Source: CAIKBL01 sp043734785 (GTDB lineage Bacteria; Pseudomonadota; Gammaproteobacteria; Ga0077536). Taken from it: a stretch of DNA of 20,034 bases. Made by a program: the position numbers and the translations under genes. Location: contig JAYTEX010000193.1 in assembly GCA_043734785.1 (NCBI GenBank), forward strand, positions 1 to 20,034, in the 5' to 3' direction. Positions 7,635 through 14,566 of the stretch are shown in pieces. Below the pieces are notes generated by a model that was given only the letters and a program-made list of their open reading frames with translations, ran no database searches and had not been told where the DNA came from. Position 1 is the stretch's first letter. The number at the start of each line of letters is the position of its first letter.

Positions 7635-7663
7635 GGTCACTGACCTGGCGCCAAGCGGCGCCA
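7635..7663 (-). terminator. GC-rich double dyad after secF, possible weak terminator or attenuator
   Basis: Directly after the secF stop codon the minus-strand transcript would fold TGGCGCC-GCTT-GGCGCCA (7646-7663, a 7-bp perfect stem with a 4-nt loop). An 11-bp dyad GGTCA-G-TGACC (7635-7645) follows at once. No U-tract follows, so it is not a classical intrinsic terminator. It marks the only long break between the secDF unit and pdxB. Confidence 0.4.
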
Positions 7664-7667
7664 CCTT

Positions 7668-8603
7668 TCACGGTCTACCGTCGAGTTCAGCGCCTTCTTT
7701 CTGAATCGGCAGTAAATCCTGTCGCGTCGCACCCAACGCGAGCACCATCGCGCTCGCGACGTAAATGGAGGAATAGGTTCCGACCACGATACCGATAATC
7801 AAGGCGGTGGAAAAGCCGCGAATCATCTCGCCACCGAGGAAGTACAACGCCAGTACGGTCAGCAATGTCACAACACTGGTATTAATCGTGCGCGACAACG
7901 TCTGGTTCAACGCCAGATTCATGATCGCGATCGGCGTCGATTTGCGTTGCGCGCGGAAGTTCTCGCGAATACGGTCGAACACCACGATGGTATCGTTCAA
8001 CGAGTAGCCCATGATCGTGAGTACCGCCGCGAGTGCCGTGAGATCAAATTCCATCCGCGATAATGAAAAGAATCCGAGAATCACCATCACATCGTGGATG
8101 GTCGCCACGATCGCACCCACCGAGAATTTGAATGTAAAACGCAGCATCACATACAGCAAGATCCCGACCATCGCGATCAGCGCCGCGATAATGGCGTCAT
8201 CGGCAAGTTCTTCGCTGACCTGTGGCCCCACAAACTCGACGCGCCGGATTTCTGCATCTGGCAGCAGTTTGCCGACGCGCAGGCCAAAATCGGCGTTGGC
8301 CGCGTCGCCTTGCGCGATATTCTCAGAGGGGGGAAGCCGCAGCAGGACTTGTGTCGAACCGCCGAAATTCTGTACGACGCCGCCCCCGAACTCCGAGTTC
8401 TTCAGCGTCTCCCGAATACTGTTCAGATCCGCCGGTTGCGCGTAGGCCAGTTCCACCACCGTGCCGCCCGTGAACTCGATACTGAGATTGAGCCCCTGTA
8501 CAACCAACGAGACGATGGCCGCGATATTGATGGCGGTCGATAGCACCAAGCCGACCACTCGCCAGCGCATAAAATCGAAGTTAGTGAGCGGTTTCATGGT
8601 CAT
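7668..8603 (-). CDS. secF: Protein translocase subunit SecF
   Basis: SecF pairs with SecD in the inner membrane and uses the proton-motive force to complete protein export through SecYEG. The 311-aa protein has an N-terminal membrane segment (about residues 14-34) followed by the family motif NLSIEFTGGTVVEL and a periplasmic domain to about residue 130. Five further membrane helices begin at IIAALIAMVGILLYVML. The signature GYSLNDTIVVFDRIRENFR and the TLSRTINTSVVTLLTVLALYFLGG segment lie within them. The ATG at 8603 is preferred; a second ATG two codons later is possible. It follows secD by 35 bp in the conserved tgt-yajC-secD-secF order. Confidence 0.97.
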   Translation of the reverse strand: MTMKPLTNFDFMRWRVVGLVLSTAINIAAIVSLVVQGLNLSIEFTGGTVVELAYAQPADLNSIRETLKNSEFGGGVVQNFGGSTQVLLRLPPSENIAQGDAANADFGLRVGKLLPDAEIRRVEFVGPQVSEELADDAIIAALIAMVGILLYVMLRFTFKFSVGAIVATIHDVMVILGFFSLSRMEFDLTALAAVLTIMGYSLNDTIVVFDRIRENFRAQRKSTPIAIMNLALNQTLSRTINTSVVTLLTVLALYFLGGEMIRGFSTALIIGIVVGTYSSIYVASAMVLALGATRQDLLPIQKEGAELDGRP

Positions 8604-8638
8604 TTTTTGCGTGCCCTTATATGTCTATAACGCGTCAA

Positions 8639-10462
8639 CTAAACCCAGAGTTTTTGCAGGCGACGCTTGCCATAAAGCAGATTGACCACTGAGCGAGTCC
8701 CCGTAATTGCCGTGAACATCGAGGTCAGGATTCCGATCATCAACGTGATTGCGAACCCCTTCACGGGCCCCGTACCGAAAGCGAACAACACCAACGCCGC
8801 AATGAAGGTGGTGACATTCGAGTCAAGAATGGTGTCGAATGCCCGGTCGTAGCCGGCGTAGATTGCTGCCTGAGGTGTCTTGCCGAGGCGTAACTCTTCG
8901 CGAATGCGTTCGTTGATCAATACGTTGGCATCCACCGCCATTCCGACCGTCAGCAAGATAGCGGCAATGCCCGGCAGGGTCAGTGTCGCCTGAAACCACG
9001 ACAACATAGCAACGAGGAGCACCACATTGGCTACCAGCGCAAGATTGGCGATGAGGCCGAATATTTTGTAGTAAAGCAGCATGTAGATGACGACGGCGAT
9101 AAATCCGACGATGCAGGAGCGCACGCCGCGATCGATGTTGGCCTGCCCGAGACTCGGTCCAATGGTGCGTTCCTCGATAATCTCCATGGGGGCCGCGAGG
9201 GCGCCGGCGCGCAACAACAAGGCGAGCGTACGGGCTTCATCTGCAGAATCGAGCCCGGTGATCTGGAAGCGCTTCGAGAGTTCGTCGCGAATGGTCGCGA
9301 CATTGATCACCTCTTCCACCGGCTTGCCCTGCTGCTGCTCGATGAAGACCACCGCCATGGGTTTGCCGATTTCGTCGCGCGTAGCGCGACTGAAGCGACG
9401 CGCACCCTTGGCGTCGAGCGTAATGAAAACCGCCGGGGAGCCCGATTGCTGTTCGAGGCCGGAATCTCCATTGATGATCGATTCACCCGTCAGCATGACC
9501 CGTTTCTCAAGCAGAATCGATCCACCGCTGCGCTGCTGGTAGAGCTTCGAGCCAACTGGGACACGCCCGGCGACGGCGGCTGCGACATCGCCATCGAGAT
9601 CCACCATGCGGAACTCGAGTGTCGCGGTCGCCCCCAACAATTTTTTGGCCTCGGCGGTATCCTCGACCCCTGGCAGTTGCACCACGATGCGGGTATCGCC
9701 TTGTTGCTGGATGACAGGCTCCGCTACGCCGAACTCGTTTATTCGATTGCGCAGCGTGGTCAGGTTCTGCTTGATCGCGGTCTTGCGCGTGGCGGACAGA
9801 AATTCTGGTTTGGGCTGCAGAAGCACCGTGAATTCTTCGGCAGTGCCCGTGTCGGTCATGTTCAGATCGACAAAATCGCGAGCGAGCAGCTCAGCGCTGC
9901 GGGCTTTGGCTTCAGCGTTCAAAAATCTGACAAGCACACCCCCTGTAGGGCCGCGAGACACCGTGCGGAAGCGGATCTTGTCTTCGCGAAAGGCGGTACG
10001 GAGTTCAGAAATAAAGCGATCTTCAAGTTGCCTCTGGACGGCCTTGATATCGACCTGCATCAGAAAATGCACGCCGCCGCGAAGGTCAAGCCCCATGTAC
10101 ATCGGCTTGCCACCCAGGCTCCGCAGCCACTGCGGTGTCGCCGGTGCGAGGTTTAATGCCACTAAATACAATTTGGCGTCGAGCGCGGCAGTGATCACTG
10201 GCAAGCCCGCCGACCGCGCCTCTTCACTCCCAAAACGGACCAGAATCCGGTTCCGCGTGCGTTCGCTGGATTTCACGGCGACGTTTGCATTCGATAACGC
10301 GTCGATCACGGCCTTTTGAATCGCCTCGTTGATTGGCGCGGACCGGCGCGGCGAAATTTGCAGCGCCGGATCTCGGCCATACAAATTGGGCAGGGCGTAA
10401 AGTGCGCCAAGCACCATGACAGCCAGCACCAGCAGATAACGCCACAGGGGATATTGATTCAT
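8639..10462 (-). CDS. secD: Protein translocase subunit SecD
   Basis: SecD is the larger partner of SecF in the proton-driven accessory complex of the Sec translocon. The 607-aa product has one N-terminal membrane helix (LLVLAVMVLGALYALPNLYG). A large periplasmic domain follows with MYMGLDLRGGVHFLMQVD, RINEFGVAEPVIQQQGDTRIVVQLPGVED and the KKLLGATATLEFR segment. Five C-terminal helices start near GVRSCIVGFIAVVIYML and include TVGMAVDANVLINERIREEL, the conserved proton-path aspartate region. The full gammaproteobacterial-type periplasmic head is present, longer than that of many Gram-positive SecDF fusions. Start is ATG at 10462, 35 bp after yajC. No frameshift or truncation is seen. Confidence 0.98.
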   Translation of the reverse strand: MNQYPLWRYLLVLAVMVLGALYALPNLYGRDPALQISPRRSAPINEAIQKAVIDALSNANVAVKSSERTRNRILVRFGSEEARSAGLPVITAALDAKLYLVALNLAPATPQWLRSLGGKPMYMGLDLRGGVHFLMQVDIKAVQRQLEDRFISELRTAFREDKIRFRTVSRGPTGGVLVRFLNAEAKARSAELLARDFVDLNMTDTGTAEEFTVLLQPKPEFLSATRKTAIKQNLTTLRNRINEFGVAEPVIQQQGDTRIVVQLPGVEDTAEAKKLLGATATLEFRMVDLDGDVAAAVAGRVPVGSKLYQQRSGGSILLEKRVMLTGESIINGDSGLEQQSGSPAVFITLDAKGARRFSRATRDEIGKPMAVVFIEQQQGKPVEEVINVATIRDELSKRFQITGLDSADEARTLALLLRAGALAAPMEIIEERTIGPSLGQANIDRGVRSCIVGFIAVVIYMLLYYKIFGLIANLALVANVVLLVAMLSWFQATLTLPGIAAILLTVGMAVDANVLINERIREELRLGKTPQAAIYAGYDRAFDTILDSNVTTFIAALVLFAFGTGPVKGFAITLMIGILTSMFTAITGTRSVVNLLYGKRRLQKLWV

Positions 10463-10497
10463 CGCGCGTGATTTCCAACGGGCCGAGGACTAATCGG

Positions 10498-10827
10498 CTA
10501 GATTTCTTTGAGGGTGCCTTTGGGAAGGATGGAGGACACGGCCGGCCGCTGGATCCTGACCTCCACACCCTTGGCCACTTCAACCTTGACGTAATTGTCG
10601 GCGATTTCGCTGATCCTACCCAACAGCCCGCCACTGGTGACGATTTCATCGCCTTTCTGCAAGTCTCGGACCAGTTTCGAATGTTCCTTCTGGCGCCTCA
10701 TCTGCGGGCGAATCAGAAAGAAATAAAATGCGACAAACAGGAGCACGAGCGGCAGGAAGCCCATAAGGCCGCCTTGCGGTGACAGGCTGGTGCCCTGCGC
10801 CATAACATCGTTGATCAAGAAGTTCAT
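10498..10827 (-). CDS. yajC: Preprotein translocase subunit YajC
   Basis: YajC is a small single-span inner-membrane protein that associates with SecDF and also contacts AcrB in E. coli; its own role is minor. The 109-aa protein has a short N-terminal segment, one hydrophobic helix (GFLPLVLLFVAFYFFLI, about residues 24-40) and the diagnostic RPQMRRQKEH sequence directly after it. The soluble tail contains LQKGDEIVTSGGLLGRI, typical of the family. The ATG at 10827 has GGGAG 5 bp upstream. It sits between tgt (52-bp gap) and secD (35-bp gap) as in most gammaproteobacteria. Confidence 0.97.
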   Translation of the reverse strand: MNFLINDVMAQGTSLSPQGGLMGFLPLVLLFVAFYFFLIRPQMRRQKEHSKLVRDLQKGDEIVTSGGLLGRISEIADNYVKVEVAKGVEVRIQRPAVSSILPKGTLKEI

Positions 10828-10879
10828 AACATCTCCCAGGCGAAACGGCGCGTATTATTGCACAGGCCGCAGGGGCCGC

Positions 10880-11989
10880 TCACGTCTCTTCCGCCGAGCC
10901 CCATCGGGCATAAAGATCGGCGGTGAATTCGGCGCATCGCCCGACCAGGATCGCAGCGCGCAGATCCCGCATCAATTTCAGGTAGTACGCCAGGTTATGC
11001 AGCGTATTGAGACGGGCGCCCAGAATTTCATGCTGTTTATCCAGGTGGTGCAGATAGGCGCGTGAATAATGACGGCAGGTTTCACAGGCACAATCCGGAT
11101 CCAGCGGCGTCTGCGCCGCGCGGTGGCGCTGGTTGCGAATCTTGACGACGCCCCTGGACGTAAACAGATAGCCATTGCGGGCGTTGCGGGTCGGCATCAC
11201 GCAATCGAACATATCCACGCCGCGACACACCGCTTCCACGAGATCGGCCGGGGTCCCGACCCCCATCAGGTACCGCGGCTGTGTGCGGGGTAACAGATCC
11301 GCGGTATGAGCCGTCATGGCATAGAGATCGTCTTTGGGTTCGCCGACCGAGAGTCCCCCGATGGCGTACCCATCGAAACCCATCTCACACAGCGAAGCTG
11401 CCGAGCGCTCCCGCAGTTCGGCATGGACCCCACCCTGCACAATCCCGAACAGCGCGGCCGGATTGGCGCCATGCGCGGCCTTGCTGCGCGCGGCCCAACG
11501 CAAGGACAGTTCCATCGAGGTGCGCGCGACATCCAGGCTCGCCGGATAGGGCGTGCATTCATCAAAAATCATCACGATATCCGCGCCCAACCTACGCTGG
11601 ACCGCCATCGAGCGCTCCGGCGAAAGGAACACCTTATCGCCATTGATCGGCGAGCGGAAGATCACGCCTTCTTCCGTGACTTTCCGCAGATCGCCGAGGC
11701 TGAAGACTTGGAAACCACCGGAATCGGTCAGTATCGGTCGCGACCAGTGCATGAAACGGTGCAAGCTGCCGTGGGCTTCGATGATCTCGGTGCCCGGGCG
11801 CAGCATCAAGTGAAAGGTGTTCCCCAGCACGATTTGCGCCCCGATGGATTCGAGTTCCTCCGGTGTCATGGCCTTGACCGCACCGTAGGTGCCGACCGGC
11901 ATGAAAATTGGGGTCTCGATGGTGCCACGGGGCAGAATCAGGCGTCCGGCGCGCGCCGCGCCATCGGTGGCAAGGAGTTCGAATTGCAC
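10880..11989 (-). CDS. tgt: Queuine/preQ1 tRNA-guanine transglycosylase
   Basis: Tgt exchanges guanine 34 of tRNAs with GUN anticodons for preQ1, committing them to queuosine. The 369-aa sequence tracks the E. coli enzyme: ETPIFMPVGTYGAVK, LGNTFHLMLRPG, the general-base Asp89 in ILTDSGGFQVFSLGD, FGIVQGGVHAELRE and FDGYAIGGLSVGEPK. The nucleophilic Asp lies in VDMFDCVMPTRNARNG, and a zinc site is formed by CACETC plus a downstream His in YLHHLDKQHEILGARLNT. The start is a GTG at 11989, giving MQFELLATDGAARAG as in relatives; there is no clear Shine-Dalgarno. It follows queA after 78 bp, a spacer with a small GC hairpin (12044-12057). Confidence 0.98.
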   Translation of the reverse strand: MQFELLATDGAARAGRLILPRGTIETPIFMPVGTYGAVKAMTPEELESIGAQIVLGNTFHLMLRPGTEIIEAHGSLHRFMHWSRPILTDSGGFQVFSLGDLRKVTEEGVIFRSPINGDKVFLSPERSMAVQRRLGADIVMIFDECTPYPASLDVARTSMELSLRWAARSKAAHGANPAALFGIVQGGVHAELRERSAASLCEMGFDGYAIGGLSVGEPKDDLYAMTAHTADLLPRTQPRYLMGVGTPADLVEAVCRGVDMFDCVMPTRNARNGYLFTSRGVVKIRNQRHRAAQTPLDPDCACETCRHYSRAYLHHLDKQHEILGARLNTLHNLAYYLKLMRDLRAAILVGRCAEFTADLYARWGSAEET

Positions 11990-12043
11990 GGGCCGTTTAG
12001 GAATGCTTGAACGTAGTCTGGGTTGCGCGGCGCCGGAGTCTAA

Positions 12044-12057
12044 CAGGCGCGAGCCTG
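12044..12057 (-). other. Small hairpin in the queA-tgt spacer
   Basis: Arms CAGGC and GCCTG (5 bp) flank a 4-nt loop, 11 bp after the queA stop. No T-run follows on the minus strand. It may slow or process the queA-tgt transcript, or be chance. Confidence 0.3.
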
Positions 12058-12067
12058 CAGCGTAGCG

Positions 12068-13123
12068 TCAATCTGGCGGGTGGGTGTCGCGACCGGCCGG
12101 TACGGCCGTCAACCACATCGCGTCGCCATAGCTGAAGAAACGATAACCAGCCGCAACGGCATGGCGATAGGCCGCCATGACTGCCGAAAACCCTCCGAAT
12201 GTCGCGACCAACATCAGTAACGTCGATTGGGGCAGGTGAAAGTTCGTCAGCAGGCAATCCACCACCCGAAAATTGTACCCTGGGTAGATGAAAAGCCGAG
12301 TGTCTCCGGTATAGGGCGCAAGCGTTCCATTGCGTGCCGCCGTCTCCAGCGCACGCACGGCGGTCGTCCCGACTGCAATCACCCGGCCCCCGCGGCGCCG
12401 GGTCGCCTCGACATGGGCGACCGTCTCAGGACTGACTTCCAGCCATTCCGCGTGCATCTCATGCGCCTCAATCTGCGCGACCCGCACCGGCTGGAAGGTC
12501 CCTGCGCCCACATGCAAGGTGACGAAGGCCTGACTTACCCCACGTGCGGTCACTGCGGCGAGCAAGGTCTCATCGAAATGCAGCCCGGCGGTCGGTGCGG
12601 CCACGGCTCCTGGTCTGCGCGCGAATACCGTTTGGTAACGTTCACGATCCTCGGCATCATCCGCACGGGTAATGTACGGTGGCAAGGGCACATGACCGTG
12701 CGCCTCGAGCACGCGCGTCAGCAGCACGCCATCGCAGGTTTCGATGGCATATAACCCGAGGGGGGTTTTTTCCAGGACCTGTATGGCCACGCCTTCCGCG
12801 AGGTGCAGCCGTGAACCGGGCTGCGGTGATTTACTCGCGCGGAGGTGGACCATCGCCTGAGTCGGCGCCGTGATCCGTTCGATCAGTATCTCGACCCTGC
12901 CGCCGGTTTCCTTGCGCGCATAAAGCCGCGCCGGCACCACGCGCGTATCGTTCATGACCAGCAAATCGCCCGGGCGCACCAGTTCGACGAGATCGCGCAC
13001 CGCACGGTCCGCCAGCCCGCCCATGCCATCGAGGGCTAACAGGCGCGCGGCCGAACGAGCCGCAAGCGGTCGCTGCGCGATCAATTCCGCCGGAAGGTCG
13101 TAATCAAAATCTGTGCGAAGCAT
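12068..13123 (-). CDS. queA: S-adenosylmethionine:tRNA ribosyltransferase-isomerase
   Basis: QueA transfers and isomerises the ribosyl part of SAM onto preQ1 in tRNA, giving epoxyqueuosine, the step after Tgt. The 351-aa protein matches the family over its whole length: FDYDLPAELIAQRPL, PGDLLVMNDTRVVPARLYARK, VHLRASKSPQPG, HVPLPPYI, RYQTVFARRPGAVAAPTAGLHFDE, AFVTLHVGAGTFQPVR, GRVIAVGTTAVRALE, LTNFHLPQSTLLMLV and YRFFSYGDAMW. The ATG at 13123 lacks an evident ribosome site; the 85-bp region to tRNA-Leu is a shared divergent control region. It is the first gene of the queA-tgt-yajC-secD-secF string. Confidence 0.98.
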   Translation of the reverse strand: MLRTDFDYDLPAELIAQRPLAARSAARLLALDGMGGLADRAVRDLVELVRPGDLLVMNDTRVVPARLYARKETGGRVEILIERITAPTQAMVHLRASKSPQPGSRLHLAEGVAIQVLEKTPLGLYAIETCDGVLLTRVLEAHGHVPLPPYITRADDAEDRERYQTVFARRPGAVAAPTAGLHFDETLLAAVTARGVSQAFVTLHVGAGTFQPVRVAQIEAHEMHAEWLEVSPETVAHVEATRRRGGRVIAVGTTAVRALETAARNGTLAPYTGDTRLFIYPGYNFRVVDCLLTNFHLPQSTLLMLVATFGGFSAVMAAYRHAVAAGYRFFSYGDAMWLTAVPAGRDTHPPD

Positions 13124-13144
13124 GCGCGTACTGTAGCGGATCCT

Positions 13145-13157
13145 GCTCGGACCGAGC
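13145..13157. promoter_or_regulatory. Short dyad between queA and tRNA-Leu
   Basis: The sequence GCTCGG-A-CCGAGC is a perfect 6-bp inverted repeat about a single base, in the 85-bp divergent spacer. It lies 22 bp before queA and 31 bp upstream of the proposed tRNA -10 element. It could be an operator-like site or a hairpin in the queA leader; no regulator can be named. Confidence 0.3.
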
Positions 13158-13187
13158 GCAGTGGTCGATCCGGTGGGAGGCTTTCTC

Positions 13188-13193
13188 TATACT
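13188..13193 (+). promoter_or_regulatory. -10 element of the tRNA-Leu promoter
   Basis: TATACT ends 15 bp before the first base of the tRNA. This would place the transcription start about 8-9 bp upstream of the mature 5' end. It is followed by GGCGCGC, a GC-rich discriminator typical of stable-RNA promoters under stringent control. The -35 at 17-bp spacing (TCGATC) matches only three of six consensus bases. Confidence 0.5.
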
Positions 13194-13208
13194 GGCGCGC
13201 TTTCCCGC

Positions 13209-13295
13209 GCCGGGATGGCGGAATTGGTAGACGCGCCAGACTCAAAATCTGGTATGGGCAACCATGTGGGGGTTCGAGTCCCCCCCCCGGCACCA
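13209..13295 (+). tRNA. tRNA-Leu (anticodon CAA), CCA encoded
   Basis: This 87-nt class II tRNA starts GCCGGGA and ends in an encoded CCA. The D arm reads GGCGGAATTGGTAGACGC, with U at position 16. The anticodon arm is CCAGA-CTCAAAA-TCTGG with anticodon CAA, decoding UUG. A long variable arm ATGG-GCAA-CCAT is diagnostic of leucine and serine classes, and together with the anticodon it identifies leucine. The T arm is GGGGG-TTCGAGT-CCCCC. The acceptor stem pairs at six of seven positions, with an A7-C66 mismatch at the base, next to a run of nine C. It is divergent from queA and is followed by dusC on the same strand. Confidence 0.97.
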
Positions 13296-13447
13296 ACACT
13301 GCCTCGCGGCAGTCTTAGCGAGAACGTTCGTTAGCCGTCAAATAGTTGGGCGGAGAAACGCTCGCACGCCGCGAGCCGGCGGCTAACTGAAATCAAATTC
13401 ATGCCCGACTATTGCCGCTGTGGCATTCAAGCGGGACATTACCCCGC
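13296..13447 (+). other. Structured spacer between tRNA-Leu and dusC
   Basis: This 152-bp spacer holds several dyads: ACTGCC-TCGC-GGCAGT (13298-13313), an 8-bp long-range pair GTTAGCCG/CGGCTAAC (13330-13337 with 13380-13387) enclosing GCTCGC-ACGCC-GCGAGC (13360-13376), and GCGGG-acattac-CCCGC (13431-13447) ending at the dusC ATG. None is followed by a T-run. It may be a tRNA 3' trailer, a leader of dusC, or both if the two genes are co-transcribed. Confidence 0.55.
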
Positions 13448-14488
13448 ATGAATGCCACCCTCGCCACACCGCTTCTTGCGCCGCGAATTCTGTTGGCGCC
13501 AATGGAAGGCATGCTCGACTCCCGGCTGCGTGCGATCATCACGCACGCCACGCGCTATGACTGGTGCGTGACCGAGTTCGTACGCGTCTCTGGCACGCTT
13601 CTGCCAAATCGATGCTACACGCGAATTTCGCCCGAGCTTCATCACGGCTCACGCACCCCCGCCGGCACGCCAGTGCGCGTGCAGCTGCTCGGTTCTGACC
13701 CAGGGTGTCTAGCTGACAATGCGGCGCGGCTCGTCGCACTCGCCCCGGCGGGCATCGATCTGAATTTTGGTTGCCCCGCGCCGCAGGTTAATCGCCACGG
13801 CGGCGGCGCGGTGCTGCTGGACGAGCCAACGCTGCTCTACCGGATAACCTCGCAGGTTAGTCGCGCCATTGCAGGGCGGGTGCCTTTCTCGGCCAAGATG
13901 CGTCTCGGCGTCCGCGACAAATCGCGTGCGCTCGAAGCGGCGCAGGCGTTAGCCGAAGGCGGCGCGGAATTGCTTGTCGTGCATGCGCGCACGAAGGAAG
14001 AAGCCTATCGACCGCCTGCCCACTGGGAGTGGGTGGCGAGAATCGCGCAGGCAGTGGGCGTGCCGGTGGTCGCTAATGGCGAGATCTGGACAGTCGAGGA
14101 CTACCTGCGGTGCCGCGAGTTGGGGGGTCAGCAGGATGTCATGCTGGGGCGTGGTGCGGTGGCGGATCCATTCCTAGCCGAACGCATCCGTGATCGGCTG
14201 GCCGGCCGCGAGGTGCGAGCCACGGCCTCAGACTGGCCGCGCGTGTTACCCCTGCTGGTCGATTACTGGCAATGTGTGCGTCGCGATCTGGCGCCACGGC
14301 ACGCACCGGGGCGGATCAAACAATGGTTAAATCTCCTGCGGCGGAACTACCCACAAGGCGAAACCTTGTTCCAGCAGCTCCGGCGGCGTAGCGATGTCAC
14401 CGAGATCGACGCGCCGATACAGGCGATCGCGCGCGGTCTGGGGCGTGCTGCCATGACGGGCACCGGTGCCCTCGCGTACGCCGTGTAG
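13448..14488 (+). CDS. dusC: tRNA-dihydrouridine(16) synthase DusC
   Basis: DusC is an FMN enzyme that reduces uridine 16 in the D-loop of tRNAs. The 346-aa product matches the DusC subgroup: LLAPMEGMLDSRLRAIIT, YDWCVTEFVRVSGTLLP, SRTPAGTPVRVQLLGS, the catalytic cysteine in DLNFGCPAPQVNRHGGGAVLL, FSAKMRLGV, ELLVVHARTKEEAY, VPVVANGEIW, VMLGRGAVADP and, near the end, RIKQWLNLLRRNYP, which is shared with E. coli DusC. I chose the ATG at 13448 because it gives a start just before APRILLAPMEG; a TTG at 13412 would add 12 residues. A 5-bp hairpin covers the region just before this ATG. It is the only plus-strand protein gene and converges on csiV. Confidence 0.95.
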   Translation: MNATLATPLLAPRILLAPMEGMLDSRLRAIITHATRYDWCVTEFVRVSGTLLPNRCYTRISPELHHGSRTPAGTPVRVQLLGSDPGCLADNAARLVALAPAGIDLNFGCPAPQVNRHGGGAVLLDEPTLLYRITSQVSRAIAGRVPFSAKMRLGVRDKSRALEAAQALAEGGAELLVVHARTKEEAYRPPAHWEWVARIAQAVGVPVVANGEIWTVEDYLRCRELGGQQDVMLGRGAVADPFLAERIRDRLAGREVRATASDWPRVLPLLVDYWQCVRRDLAPRHAPGRIKQWLNLLRRNYPQGETLFQQLRRRSDVTEIDAPIQAIARGLGRAAMTGTGALAYAV

Positions 14489-14523
14489 CGATCTACTCTG
14501 CTCGTTCTAGAATTTCGGCGCCT

Positions 14524-14549
14524 CTGAGAAATGGGCCTGAGAAATGGAT
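14524..14549. repeat. Two tandem copies of a 13-bp unit in the dusC-csiV spacer
   Basis: CTGAGAAATGG occurs at 14524-14534 and again at 14537-14547, giving two 13-bp units in the 78-bp gap between the convergent genes dusC and csiV. No intrinsic terminator with a U-tract is visible in this gap for either gene. Confidence 0.7.
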
Positions 14550-14566
14550 CGGTTCGCTTTTAGAAA

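Noticed and set aside
9446..10319. Two long plus-strand open frames (236 and 237 codons) opposite secD
   Set aside because: They lie wholly antisense to a well-conserved secD, carry no recognisable domain and have the arginine- and serine-rich look of shadow frames in GC-rich DNA.
11306..12010. 234-codon plus-strand open frame opposite tgt
   Set aside because: Shadow of tgt; its composition mirrors the opposite strand and no motif is visible.
13124..13140. TACAGT just before queA as a -10 element for a leaderless transcript
   Set aside because: Only four of six matches, no -35, and the start would fall on the ATG; too weak to annotate.
13209..13295. tRNA-Leu as an integration site for a genomic island
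   Set aside because: No integrase is nearby, no second copy of the tRNA 3' end is visible, and the downstream gene is the housekeeping dusC.
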